Translations under genes and position numbers: made by a program
The notes under the pieces: model-generated
Told to the model about the DNA's origin: nothing
Seen by the model: the letters and a program-made list of their open reading frames with translations, nothing else
Database searches by the model: none
Shown: positions 1 to 7,454 of the stretch, one piece after another
Numbering within the stretch: position 1 is the first letter of the stretch
Layout: every line of letters starts with the position of its first letter
Source: an uncultured Nitrospina sp.
GTDB taxonomy: Bacteria > Nitrospinota > Nitrospinia > Nitrospinales > VA-1
Assembly: GCA_913045445.1 (NCBI GenBank)
Contig: CAJWQP010000008.1
Span: 1-54,307 of the forward strand
DNA length: 54,307 nt
Direction: 5' to 3'

Positions 1-788
1 CCATGAAAATCCCGGCTACCGGTGATGATGAGTCCGAATTGCCGCGAGAGGTCTTTATAATATTCCACTTTTCCTGTCCGCTCGTGGTAAGGGTAAACAC
101 ATTCCATTCCCAAAAGTCCGAACGATTTTAATTCTTCAACCATACCGGGGACATCATCGTAGGTATATCCTTTGGCAGGATTGTACAGGGAGTAAGATCG
201 TTCTCCTGGATGCGCCAATACCGGAACGCCATTGCATTCGCGAATCAGCCGGATGGCATCTGCCATTTCCAGGTTCTTGCGCTCGACATTGTATCTCACA
301 AGATACCGGTCGAAAGCATCCCGGCTGTTCGCAACGATTCCCAATCGGGCCATCTCTTTGGCCAGATGGGGTCGCGCCAGAACACCCTCGGCGGCGCGAC
401 GCACATTCTCATACTCAACGGTTCCCCGAAATTTTTCCGGTATCACTTCGTTGATGCGCGTTATCAATTCACGCATGCGCTTTTCCCGTTTGAAAGCCAT
501 CTCCGTCACTTCCCGACACAGTTCTTCCGACAGGAAATCCGCCGACTCAAAATAAGCCAGCAGATGGAGATTGAATCCTCTATAGCGCACCGTGATTTCG
601 ATTCCGGGAAAAGCAAAAATCCCCTCTGCCTCAGCCGCTGGTATAAACTCATCGATACCTCCAAAGGTATCGTGATCAGTCAGGCAAAGAGTGGAAACTC
701 CGTTATTTTTTGCGATATCAACCAGTTTTGTCGGTGAAAATTCTCCATCTGAAAATGTGGAATGCATATGAATCTCAAATTTTTCCAT
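1..788 (-). CDS. PHP-domain phosphoesterase (5' part; gene runs off left edge)
   Basis: The reverse strand is open from an ATG at 788 to the window edge, giving 262 codons without the C-terminus. The N-terminus carries the PHP metal-binding pattern: HMHSTFSDG at about residues 7-15 and LTDHDT near residue 40, then GIEIT, AHPGE and finally GSRDFHG close to the edge. This order matches the YciV/TrpH (RNase AM-like) branch of PHP phosphoesterases, which hydrolyse 3',5'-nucleotide phosphates or trim short RNA. The exact substrate cannot be read from sequence. It is divergent from the cytochrome gene at 914, with about 125 bp between them holding a small inverted repeat and an AT-rich stretch. Family assignment is firm; specific function is inferred. 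Confidence 0.85.
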   Translation of the reverse strand, partial: MEKFEIHMHSTFSDGEFSPTKLVDIAKNNGVSTLCLTDHDTFGGIDEFIPAAEAEGIFAFPGIEITVRYRGFNLHLLAYFESADFLSEELCREVTEMAFKREKRMRELITRINEVIPEKFRGTVEYENVRRAAEGVLARPHLAKEMARLGIVANSRDAFDRYLVRYNVERKNLEMADAIRLIRECNGVPVLAHPGERSYSLYNPAKGYTYDDVPGMVEELKSFGLLGMECVYPYHERTGKVEYYKDLSRQFGLIITGSRDFH

Positions 789-913
789 GGGCCTATAATA
801 ACCTTATTTAACGGCTTTGGAAAGCCGGGGAGAGGAATAGCCGCTTTAGCGACCTGGAAATTGTCCTTCAAAGCTTGATTGCCTTGTTAAAATTTTTCGG
901 ATACTCTTGAGAC

Positions 914-2242
914 ATGATCAGACATCGACTCCTCATGGCCTGGGTTGCGGCCTTTATATTTTTAGGAATCGCCAGTGATGCACGCTCGCTTGCCGAAGTG
1001 CCTCCGCGTGAGTTCCTCATTGTTTATACAGGGAACACTCTGGGTGAACTTAAACCTTGCGGCTGTGCGAAAGAAGAGGATCAAGGCGGATTCGAGCGAC
1101 GAATGACTTATTTCAAGCAAGTCGGCTTGAACTCGAAAAACACATTATTTGTCGACACGGGAGACAGCTTCAAAGAACCTTCTCGGCAAGGGAAAATCAA
1201 GGCCCGCTATCTCATGCAGGCCATGTCCCTGTTGAAATATGACGCTGTGATTCCAGGAGACAAGGACCTCGTCTATGGCGAATCATTTCTCAAAAAGGGC
1301 GCATCAATCCCCTGGCTGTTGAGCAACGCCCGTTTGAGCAAAGTGAGTCCACCTGAAACGAGGATCAAAAAACTGGAAAACGGGCTCGCTATAGCCATGC
1401 TGGCTGTGGTCGATCCTGAGATGTATTATGCCGCCGAGCACAGTGGAGGACGCATTACAGACCCCAAAAAATCGGCCAAAAGGTTGATCGATAAAATTAA
1501 CGGGTCGGAGCGCCCTGACGTAATCGTTTTGCTCACCCACATGAAACGGGAAAAAGCGCTTTCCTTGTTGGCGCTGGATGGAGTAGACGTGGTGATCAAC
1601 GGTCATATCGAAAAAGATACGGATGTCATCGACATGACTCCGGTAAAGCAGGATGGAAAAATATTCATTCAGCCAGGACCGAGAGGTCAGAAGATGGGGG
1701 AGTTGACCGTTCGGATTGATGAGGCCGGTAACAAATCGTTTGACCAGCGTATGGTACGTCTGGATTCCAATATAAAATTCGATCCTGAAATGATAAAATG
1801 GTATGAAGATTACAACCGGGAAGTGGAGGACCTGTTCTTCACATCGCTGGACGCACGAAAAGACCAGCACGGGAAAGAAAAAGTCTATGCGTCAGAGCAG
1901 ACGTGCCTGACCTGCCACCCCGGGAAACATGCGGTATGGAGCCAGTCGCGTCACGGTCATGCTTACGAAACCCTCAACCGGGTCAACAAGGCGTTTGATC
2001 CGGAGTGCCTGATATGCCATGTTACCGGATTCAACCATGCCGGGGGATTCATCAGTGAGGTGGATACGCCGGAACTGAAGAATGTGCAGTGTGAAGTGTG
2101 CCACGGTCCGGGTCTGAAACATGCAAAAGATCCGCAAACCGGATTGGGTCGCAATGCCCGACAGGCCTGCAAACTCTGCCATGTAAAAAATCATAGCCCG
2201 AATTTTAATTACTCAAATTATTGGCCCAAAATAAAACATTGA
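914..2242 (+). CDS. Exported tetraheme cytochrome c fused to a metallophosphatase-like domain
   Basis: 442 residues. A signal peptide (about 1-27) is followed by a calcineurin/5'-nucleotidase-like domain (about 35-290) and a C-terminal cytochrome c554-like domain with four CxxCH haem sites: CLTCH (Cys331), CLICH, CEVCH and CKLCH. In the phosphatase part, TGNTLGELKPCGC stands where D-x-H is expected and GDKD where GNHD/E is expected; VDTGDSF and NGHIEKD are kept. The metal site is therefore changed and a Cys-Gly-Cys is present, so hydrolase activity is doubtful and a periplasmic redox role is more likely. It is the first gene of a tightly spaced operon with a DsbA-like protein (28 bp gap) and an S41 protease. 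No clear Shine-Dalgarno precedes the ATG. Confidence 0.85.
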   Translation: MIRHRLLMAWVAAFIFLGIASDARSLAEVPPREFLIVYTGNTLGELKPCGCAKEEDQGGFERRMTYFKQVGLNSKNTLFVDTGDSFKEPSRQGKIKARYLMQAMSLLKYDAVIPGDKDLVYGESFLKKGASIPWLLSNARLSKVSPPETRIKKLENGLAIAMLAVVDPEMYYAAEHSGGRITDPKKSAKRLIDKINGSERPDVIVLLTHMKREKALSLLALDGVDVVINGHIEKDTDVIDMTPVKQDGKIFIQPGPRGQKMGELTVRIDEAGNKSFDQRMVRLDSNIKFDPEMIKWYEDYNREVEDLFFTSLDARKDQHGKEKVYASEQTCLTCHPGKHAVWSQSRHGHAYETLNRVNKAFDPECLICHVTGFNHAGGFISEVDTPELKNVQCEVCHGPGLKHAKDPQTGLGRNARQACKLCHVKNHSPNFNYSNYWPKIKH

Positions 2243-2270
2243 TCCGATTGGAAACTACAAGGAGATTTTC

Positions 2271-2930
2271 ATGAAAAACAGTAATAACCCTCTGCTAAAA
2301 AGCTTGCAAAAAGTTTTACTGGCTCTTCTGCTGGTTGGCTTCATCATCCCGCCGGGCCTGGCTCTAGCTGGAGACAAAATCCGGGGAAAATATAAAGTCA
2401 TCGGTTCCATAGAAAAACTCAAAGGCGCAAAGCAGGTTGAGATGGCAGAATTTTTCAACTACTCCTGCGGTCATTGTTACCGTTTTCTGGAGACATCTAA
2501 AAAACTACGCGACAAGTTCAGGGACAAGCTCTTCCACAAAAAATATCCTATTTACTGGGGACAACAAACTGCCATCCCCGCCAAATCCTATTACATAACC
2601 GATGAGTTGGGGATCGAAGAAAAATTCACCCAGGAGTTGTTCGACACCAACTTCAAACTCCATATCAATATATTTCGGCCCAGAGTGATTCAGCGTCTCT
2701 CACAACATTACAAGATAGAACAAGAAATCAGAGATGGCATGAAATCACCCTCCATCGAAGCTAAGGTTCAGAAATCACTGGCTTTGTTTAAAAAATACGC
2801 AGGTGACGAAACGCCAACGGTTATCCTCAATAATGTGCTGAAAGTAACCCCCAGTATTTCAGGCGGCTCGGTGGAAAAGATGACGGAAAATCTGGAACTT
2901 ATCATTGAAGACATTCTGAGCTATAATTAG
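2271..2930 (+). CDS. Periplasmic DsbA-like thiol:disulfide oxidoreductase
   Basis: 219 residues with a signal peptide (hydrophobic stretch 15-31). A thioredoxin-fold region begins with EFFNYSCGHCYRF, which carries the catalytic CGHC (Cys66, Cys69), and a helical insertion follows. TPTV near the C-terminus supplies the cis-proline loop. CGHC resembles oxidising DsbA (CPHC) more than reducing thioredoxins (CGPC). A strong Shine-Dalgarno (AAGGAG) precedes the ATG. It sits 28 bp after a tetraheme cytochrome, so a role in thiol handling of that cytochrome or of other exported cysteine proteins is a reasonable inference. It is distinct from the CPFC-type fusion protein at 10417-11496. Confidence 0.85.
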   Translation: MKNSNNPLLKSLQKVLLALLLVGFIIPPGLALAGDKIRGKYKVIGSIEKLKGAKQVEMAEFFNYSCGHCYRFLETSKKLRDKFRDKLFHKKYPIYWGQQTAIPAKSYYITDELGIEEKFTQELFDTNFKLHINIFRPRVIQRLSQHYKIEQEIRDGMKSPSIEAKVQKSLALFKKYAGDETPTVILNNVLKVTPSISGGSVEKMTENLELIIEDILSYN

Positions 2931-2956
2931 CGCTCTTTAGTTTCTCCACGGGAATT

Positions 2957-4537
2957 ATGACGAACCCATTCTTATCCAGAAAAACAGCTGCATTGTTGAC
3001 GGCGACTTTGATGGGCTTGCTTCTGCTATTTCCAGCAGGGGACGGAAAGCAGAGCTCTGCCCTGCTGTCCACAGCCGAGGCCGGGTTTTTCAGTAATGAT
3101 CTTGAGCTTTTCGAAGAAGTTGTTGACCTGGTGGGAGATAAATATGTTTATCCCCCCGATTATAAAAAAATGTTCATGGCCTCTGTTGAGGAAATGGTGC
3201 GGACTCTTGATGATGAAAATATCATCATGAGCGACACTCCGGGCGGACAAGCCATATCACGATTCGACTCGTCCATTCGCTATCAGCTCAACTTCAACCG
3301 GGAACACGATCTGGAAGATTTCAAGAAAATATATTACTTCCTGCATGAGGAATCAAAAAACAAACTGAGCAAGGAGGAGCTTGAAACAGCCGCCGTTACG
3401 GGTCTTATGAACTCACTGGATCCCTATTCCCAATACATGGATGCCGAGGTCTTTGGCAAATCGATGCGCGATACGGAAGGAAAGTATGGCGGACTGGGCA
3501 TGGTCATCACCATGAAGGACAACCGTCTCTATGTGGTGAAGACCATGAAAAATTCCCCGGCCGAACGCGCCGGAATTTTACCGGATGATATTTTTGAAAA
3601 AGTCAATGGAGAGGATATCAGCAAAACCCAGATAACAGAACTTGCCGATATGCTGAGAGGCTACCCGGACACAAAAGTCACCATATCCCTGCGCAGGCAG
3701 TCGGACAAGCGGGAGCGTACCTATACGCTGACCCGGAAAATCATCTCTATCGAAACCGTTGAATATGAAACGCTGGAAGATAATATTGGATCGATAAAAA
3801 TCACCAGTTTTTCCAAACAAACCAACGATCAGTTAAAGGAGGCACTCGCAAAGTCCAAAAAGGATAAGGTGAAGGGCTTCATTCTCGACCTGAGGGATAA
3901 TCCTGGCGGCTTACTCGATCAATCGGTAAAAGTCGCCAGTCATTTTCTGTATCGCAACCGACTCATAGTCTATACACAGGGCCGAGAAAGTACCAGCCAT
4001 AACGAATACCGGGCTCAATACAAAAACAGTCTCCATTTCATGCCAGTCATCATCCTGATCAACCAATACAGCGCAAGCGCGGCGGAAATTGTCGCCGGAG
4101 CGTTGAGAGATTCAGGGAAAGCGCTGATCGTAGGGGAAAACTCCTACGGCAAAGGTACCGTTCAAACCATTTTCCGCACCAGTGACGGGTCGGGCCTCCG
4201 CCTGACAACCTCAAAATATTACACACCGTCGGGAACGGATATCACAGAACATGGGATCGTTCCTGAAGTTCGCATCATTAAAGACCACATTCCGGAAGGA
4301 GATTCGCAAGCAGAGAAAAAATCAAAGACCGAGCCTCCTCAATTCGGTTCAGGTTCGCTGATAAAACTTAAAGAGTCCGAGGTTAAAAGTTTCATCCAGA
4401 AAAAACACTACACAAAAGAGAAGTCCGCTGACCCCACCTTTCTGTTTGCAAAAATGCTCATCAAAAATGTTTCGGTGGCGAATAAAAAGAAAACTCTGGA
4501 AAAAGCACGCGAGTTGGCAACCAATATTCATTACTGA
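2957..4537 (+). CDS. C-terminal processing peptidase, S41 family (CtpA/Prc-like)
   Basis: 526 residues. An N-terminal signal/anchor (about 8-27) leads into a helical region and then a PDZ domain (about 165-250: GGLGMVI, SPAERAGI, DDIFEKVNG). The S41 catalytic core has LRDNPGG, SASAAEI with Ser374 as probable nucleophile, and YGKGTVQ with Lys399 as general base. The 25-residue Ser-Lys spacing is what CtpA-type proteases use. The core ends with TPSGTDITEHGIVPEV, and a charged tail of about 90 residues follows. The protein would cleave the C-termini of periplasmic substrates. It is third in the operon starting at 914, 26 bp after the DsbA-like gene. Confidence 0.92.
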   Translation: MTNPFLSRKTAALLTATLMGLLLLFPAGDGKQSSALLSTAEAGFFSNDLELFEEVVDLVGDKYVYPPDYKKMFMASVEEMVRTLDDENIIMSDTPGGQAISRFDSSIRYQLNFNREHDLEDFKKIYYFLHEESKNKLSKEELETAAVTGLMNSLDPYSQYMDAEVFGKSMRDTEGKYGGLGMVITMKDNRLYVVKTMKNSPAERAGILPDDIFEKVNGEDISKTQITELADMLRGYPDTKVTISLRRQSDKRERTYTLTRKIISIETVEYETLEDNIGSIKITSFSKQTNDQLKEALAKSKKDKVKGFILDLRDNPGGLLDQSVKVASHFLYRNRLIVYTQGRESTSHNEYRAQYKNSLHFMPVIILINQYSASAAEIVAGALRDSGKALIVGENSYGKGTVQTIFRTSDGSGLRLTTSKYYTPSGTDITEHGIVPEVRIIKDHIPEGDSQAEKKSKTEPPQFGSGSLIKLKESEVKSFIQKKHYTKEKSADPTFLFAKMLIKNVSVANKKKTLEKARELATNIHY

Positions 4538-4557
4538 TTTATTAGAGGACTGCTTCA

Positions 4558-4800
4558 ATGAACATCATCAACATTGATTACGATAACGAGACTCTTCAGA
4601 GTGATTACTTCACCTGGAAGATTGTTGCCAACGATAAAAATAAGTTTCTTCTTCTGCAACGCGAGGACAATGGTCGCTATCACGCCGCCGAAGCCGACGT
4701 TAAGAAAAAACATCTCTGGGAAGTTAAAGAGATATCATTCCGTGGACCCGATGGCGACACCTATTTCTTCGATGAAGAAACCGGCGTTGACAAACTTTGA
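4558..4800 (+). CDS. Small acidic hypothetical protein
   Basis: 80 residues, rich in Asp and Glu, with no signal peptide or membrane segment. The pattern of short beta-type stretches (FTWKIV, KFLLLQRE, TYFFDEET) suggests a small beta-rich fold. It follows the S41 protease by 20 bp and has GAGG about 10 bases before the ATG, so it is probably the last gene of that operon. I do not recognise a family. An overlapping frame of 81 codons exists, but this one has the better ribosome site and the more protein-like composition. Confidence 0.65.
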   Translation: MNIINIDYDNETLQSDYFTWKIVANDKNKFLLLQREDNGRYHAAEADVKKKHLWEVKEISFRGPDGDTYFFDEETGVDKL

Positions 4801-4815
4801 ACTATTAAAAACGAA

Positions 4816-5409
4816 TTAAAAAAGTTTGAGGGACTTCAGGTGGGCCAGGGATTTCTTGAGTTCATCCTTGGTTTTGTTGGCGAGAAAGTTGCCTCGCAGA
4901 TCGAGCTTTTTCAGTTTGGGAAAGTTTTTGGTGGCCCCGAAACCCAACGCCCCGGCGTCACGAGTTTCTGTCCAGCCCAGTTGAATTTCTTGCAGATTGG
5001 GAAAGCTGGCAGATTTCGCAAGGGCGAGAGATCCGGCATCACCCAGTATATTATGCCGCAATATCAAAACCTTTAACTTGGACAAAGGCGGCATTTCCGC
5101 AAGCAAACCCGCCCCCACTGCAGTGATTTCGTTGTATCGCAAGTCTATCTTTTCAACTTTTTTCAACACATCACTGGCAATCAGGCGTTTGATACCTTCG
5201 TCTCCTATTTTCTTCCCGGAGAGATTTAAAAATTTTCCGCGCCGTTTTAAACTACCCTTGAATAAGGCATCATAATCAACCGGTCCCTTGTTGAATCCCT
5301 GAGCATAACCCGGTGAGACGGCAGGCCCCATAACAAACGCATTAAGCATAAGCAAAGCGAGCAGAATCAAAGAGGCCCTATTTCTCCCGGACAGGCGATT
5401 AGTCCTCAT
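4816..5409 (-). CDS. Exported leucine-rich-repeat protein
   Basis: About 197 residues from the ATG at 5409. That start is preferred because GGAAG lies about 8 bases upstream and because it gives a basic n-region plus a hydrophobic signal segment (SLILLALLML). An ATG two codons earlier (5415) and a longer frame to 5490 are possible. After the signal come about five leucine-rich repeats of the ribonuclease-inhibitor type, with units such as LNLSGKKIGDEGIKRL, IDLRYNEIT and LDLRGNFLANKT. It overlaps the 3' end of the upstream LRR gene by about 11 bases, so translation is probably coupled. Such repeats normally bind protein partners; the partner is unknown. Confidence 0.75.
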   Translation of the reverse strand: MRTNRLSGRNRASLILLALLMLNAFVMGPAVSPGYAQGFNKGPVDYDALFKGSLKRRGKFLNLSGKKIGDEGIKRLIASDVLKKVEKIDLRYNEITAVGAGLLAEMPPLSKLKVLILRHNILGDAGSLALAKSASFPNLQEIQLGWTETRDAGALGFGATKNFPKLKKLDLRGNFLANKTKDELKKSLAHLKSLKLF

Positions 5410-5986
5410 CGTCATCTCTTCCGCTCTCCCTGGCCCTTGCTTCCAGCTCATCCCAACTGCTGATCTGATCTTCGTCTTCCTCGTAATCATCCTGATAAAT
5501 AAAATCTTTCAAATCATCTACATGCAAATGACAGAGGCGTTTGCCGCACTTGGCTTCTTTGAGCGCTTCGATACCCAGCTTGCGGATGCGGTTGCATGTG
5601 AGGAACAGGTATCTGAGCTTGGATAGAGTTTTAGATTCGGCGATGGCAACAGCCCCTTCATCTTCGACCAGATTTCCGTACAGGTTCAGTTTTTTAAGGT
5701 TCGCCAGGATGGGAGATTCCGCAAGGGCTTTAACACCATCATCACTTATGACGTTGCCATAAAAATCCAGCTCGATCAGTCTCTTGAAATGCTCTGAATT
5801 AGCGATGGCAATTGCACCCTCATCACTTATATTGTTGTTTGCCAGAGTCAAATGGGTGAGCCGTTTCAGCAGTTTGGATTTAGCCAGTGTCACGGCCCCC
5901 TTATCGCCCAAAACCTGATTGCTCAGGTCCAAATGTTTTTTATCTGGAGTTAAAAACTGTTTAATCAAATAGTCTACGCTGGCCAC
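5399..5986 (-). CDS. Cytoplasmic leucine-rich-repeat protein with acidic tail
   Basis: 195 residues from a GTG start preceded by AAGGAAAGG. At least five ribonuclease-inhibitor-type repeats carry the signature DKGAVTLAKS, DEGAIAIANS, DDGVKALAES and DEGAVAIAES, each after an L-x-L-x-x-N strand. The last 35 residues are strongly acidic. No signal peptide is visible, unlike its downstream partner, which it overlaps by about 11 bases. The two look like paralogues split between cytoplasm and envelope. Function is probably protein-protein interaction; nothing more specific can be read. Confidence 0.8.
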   Translation of the reverse strand: MASVDYLIKQFLTPDKKHLDLSNQVLGDKGAVTLAKSKLLKRLTHLTLANNNISDEGAIAIANSEHFKRLIELDFYGNVISDDGVKALAESPILANLKKLNLYGNLVEDEGAVAIAESKTLSKLRYLFLTCNRIRKLGIEALKEAKCGKRLCHLHVDDLKDFIYQDDYEEDEDQISSWDELEARARESGRDDDED

Positions 5987-6092
5987 AATATCCTTTCCTT
6001 AGCCGTATCAGGCGGTGAATACTAAGTTGTCAGATTTAAAGGGAGTCATTATATCACAAACTGGATTAACACAAGTGGGGCAAAAGGATGTT

Positions 6093-7427
6093 TCAGCCGG
6101 ACCAATAGCGCAGGATAAACAACAAGGCGATCAGGTAAAGACACCAGTGCACCTCCCCGGCTTTACCGCTGAAAACTTTAATCAGAGGGTAGGAAATGAA
6201 CCCCAATGCCATGCCGTCAGCAATGCTGTATGTGAGAGGCATTCCGATCACCATCAAATAAGATGGCAGAGCCTCATCCCATTGCTTCCAGTTGATATTG
6301 GAAAGGTTTCCCGCCATAAGACATCCGACTATGATAAGAACCGGTGCAGTGATGGGGTGATATATAGTCCCTTCAACAATGTAGCCCTCACCTACCATCT
6401 GTGCGAGCGGAGCAAAAAATAACGCCAATAAAAAGAGAAACCCGGTCACCACACTGGCCAGCCCGGTGCGTCCGCCTTCGGCGATTCCAGCAGAGCTTTC
6501 GATATAGCAGGTGACTGTGGACGTTCCGAAAGCGGCTCCGGCTGTAGTCGCGACTGCATCCGGCATCAGGGCCCGATTTGCCCGTGGAAGTTTTCCATGC
6601 TTAATGAACCCTCCCTGCTGTCCAACTCCGACAAGGGTCCCCGCCGTATCAAACAGGTCAACAAACACAAATACCCCGATTATCGTCAGCACTCCCAAGT
6701 CCAGCGCGGCGAACATATCCATTTTCATAAAAGTGGGAGCCATGTCCGGCGGAGAAGATACCAGACCAGAAAATTCCACCAGACCAAAAGGAATACCCAG
6801 GAGACTCATGACCACCATGCCAATAAAAATTGCCCCGGTCACCCGACGTTGCAAAAGCACAGTGATCAACAAAACTCCAACCAGGGTGAAAACGGCTGGC
6901 AAGCTTTTCAGATCCCCCAACTGAACCAAAGCACCTGGATGCTCGACAACCCAGCCGCCCTGAACTAATCCGATAAAACTAATGAAAACACCTATGCCTG
7001 CGGCGATGCCATTTTTCAGGTATTCGGGGATGACGTTGATGATCAGTTCGCGAAATCGAAACAGCGTGAGGAGAATGAGTATCAAACCGGATAAAAATAC
7101 CGCGCCTAAAGCGGTCTCCCATGGAATACCCTGCCCCAGAACCACAGTGTAGGTGAAATAAAAATTGATCCCCATACCCGGTGCCAGTGCTATGGGATAG
7201 TTGGCCCACAAGCCCATGATAAGACAACCCACAGCCGATGCCAGACAGGTGGCAGTCATCACCGCGCCAAAATCCATCCCGGCATTCGACAACACAGCGG
7301 GCTGAACGAAGATAATATAGGACGCAGTCAAAAAGGTAACAACCCCTGCCTGTACCTCGGTCAAGACATTGGACTTGTTTTCCTCTAACCGGAATAAATG
7401 TTCAAGAATGTCTGGGAAGCCAGTCAT
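6093..7427 (-). CDS. AzgA/PbuG-type purine base permease (NCS2)
   Basis: 444 residues and about 12-13 membrane segments. Family motifs include GVVTFLTASYIIFVQP near the N-terminus, ALAPGMGINFYFTYTV, and TAGTLVGVGQQGG, followed by GTSTVTCYIESSAGI. This is the AzgA-like branch of nucleobase:cation symporters, which import adenine, guanine or hypoxanthine across the inner membrane. It lies 27 bp after the tRNA nucleotidyltransferase gene on the same strand, so the two are probably co-transcribed. That would pair purine salvage with CCA addition, although the link may be positional only. The ribosome site is weak. Confidence 0.9.
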   Translation of the reverse strand: MTGFPDILEHLFRLEENKSNVLTEVQAGVVTFLTASYIIFVQPAVLSNAGMDFGAVMTATCLASAVGCLIMGLWANYPIALAPGMGINFYFTYTVVLGQGIPWETALGAVFLSGLILILLTLFRFRELIINVIPEYLKNGIAAGIGVFISFIGLVQGGWVVEHPGALVQLGDLKSLPAVFTLVGVLLITVLLQRRVTGAIFIGMVVMSLLGIPFGLVEFSGLVSSPPDMAPTFMKMDMFAALDLGVLTIIGVFVFVDLFDTAGTLVGVGQQGGFIKHGKLPRANRALMPDAVATTAGAAFGTSTVTCYIESSAGIAEGGRTGLASVVTGFLFLLALFFAPLAQMVGEGYIVEGTIYHPITAPVLIIVGCLMAGNLSNINWKQWDEALPSYLMVIGMPLTYSIADGMALGFISYPLIKVFSGKAGEVHWCLYLIALLFILRYWSG

Positions 7428-7454
7428 ATAATCACCAGAGGACGGGAAACAAGC

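Noticed and set aside
210-737. A 175-codon forward frame
   Set aside because: It lies antisense to the PHP-domain gene, which shows all family motifs on the reverse strand.
6015-6422. A 135-codon forward frame
   Set aside because: Antisense to the 3' end of the purine permease and not protein-like.
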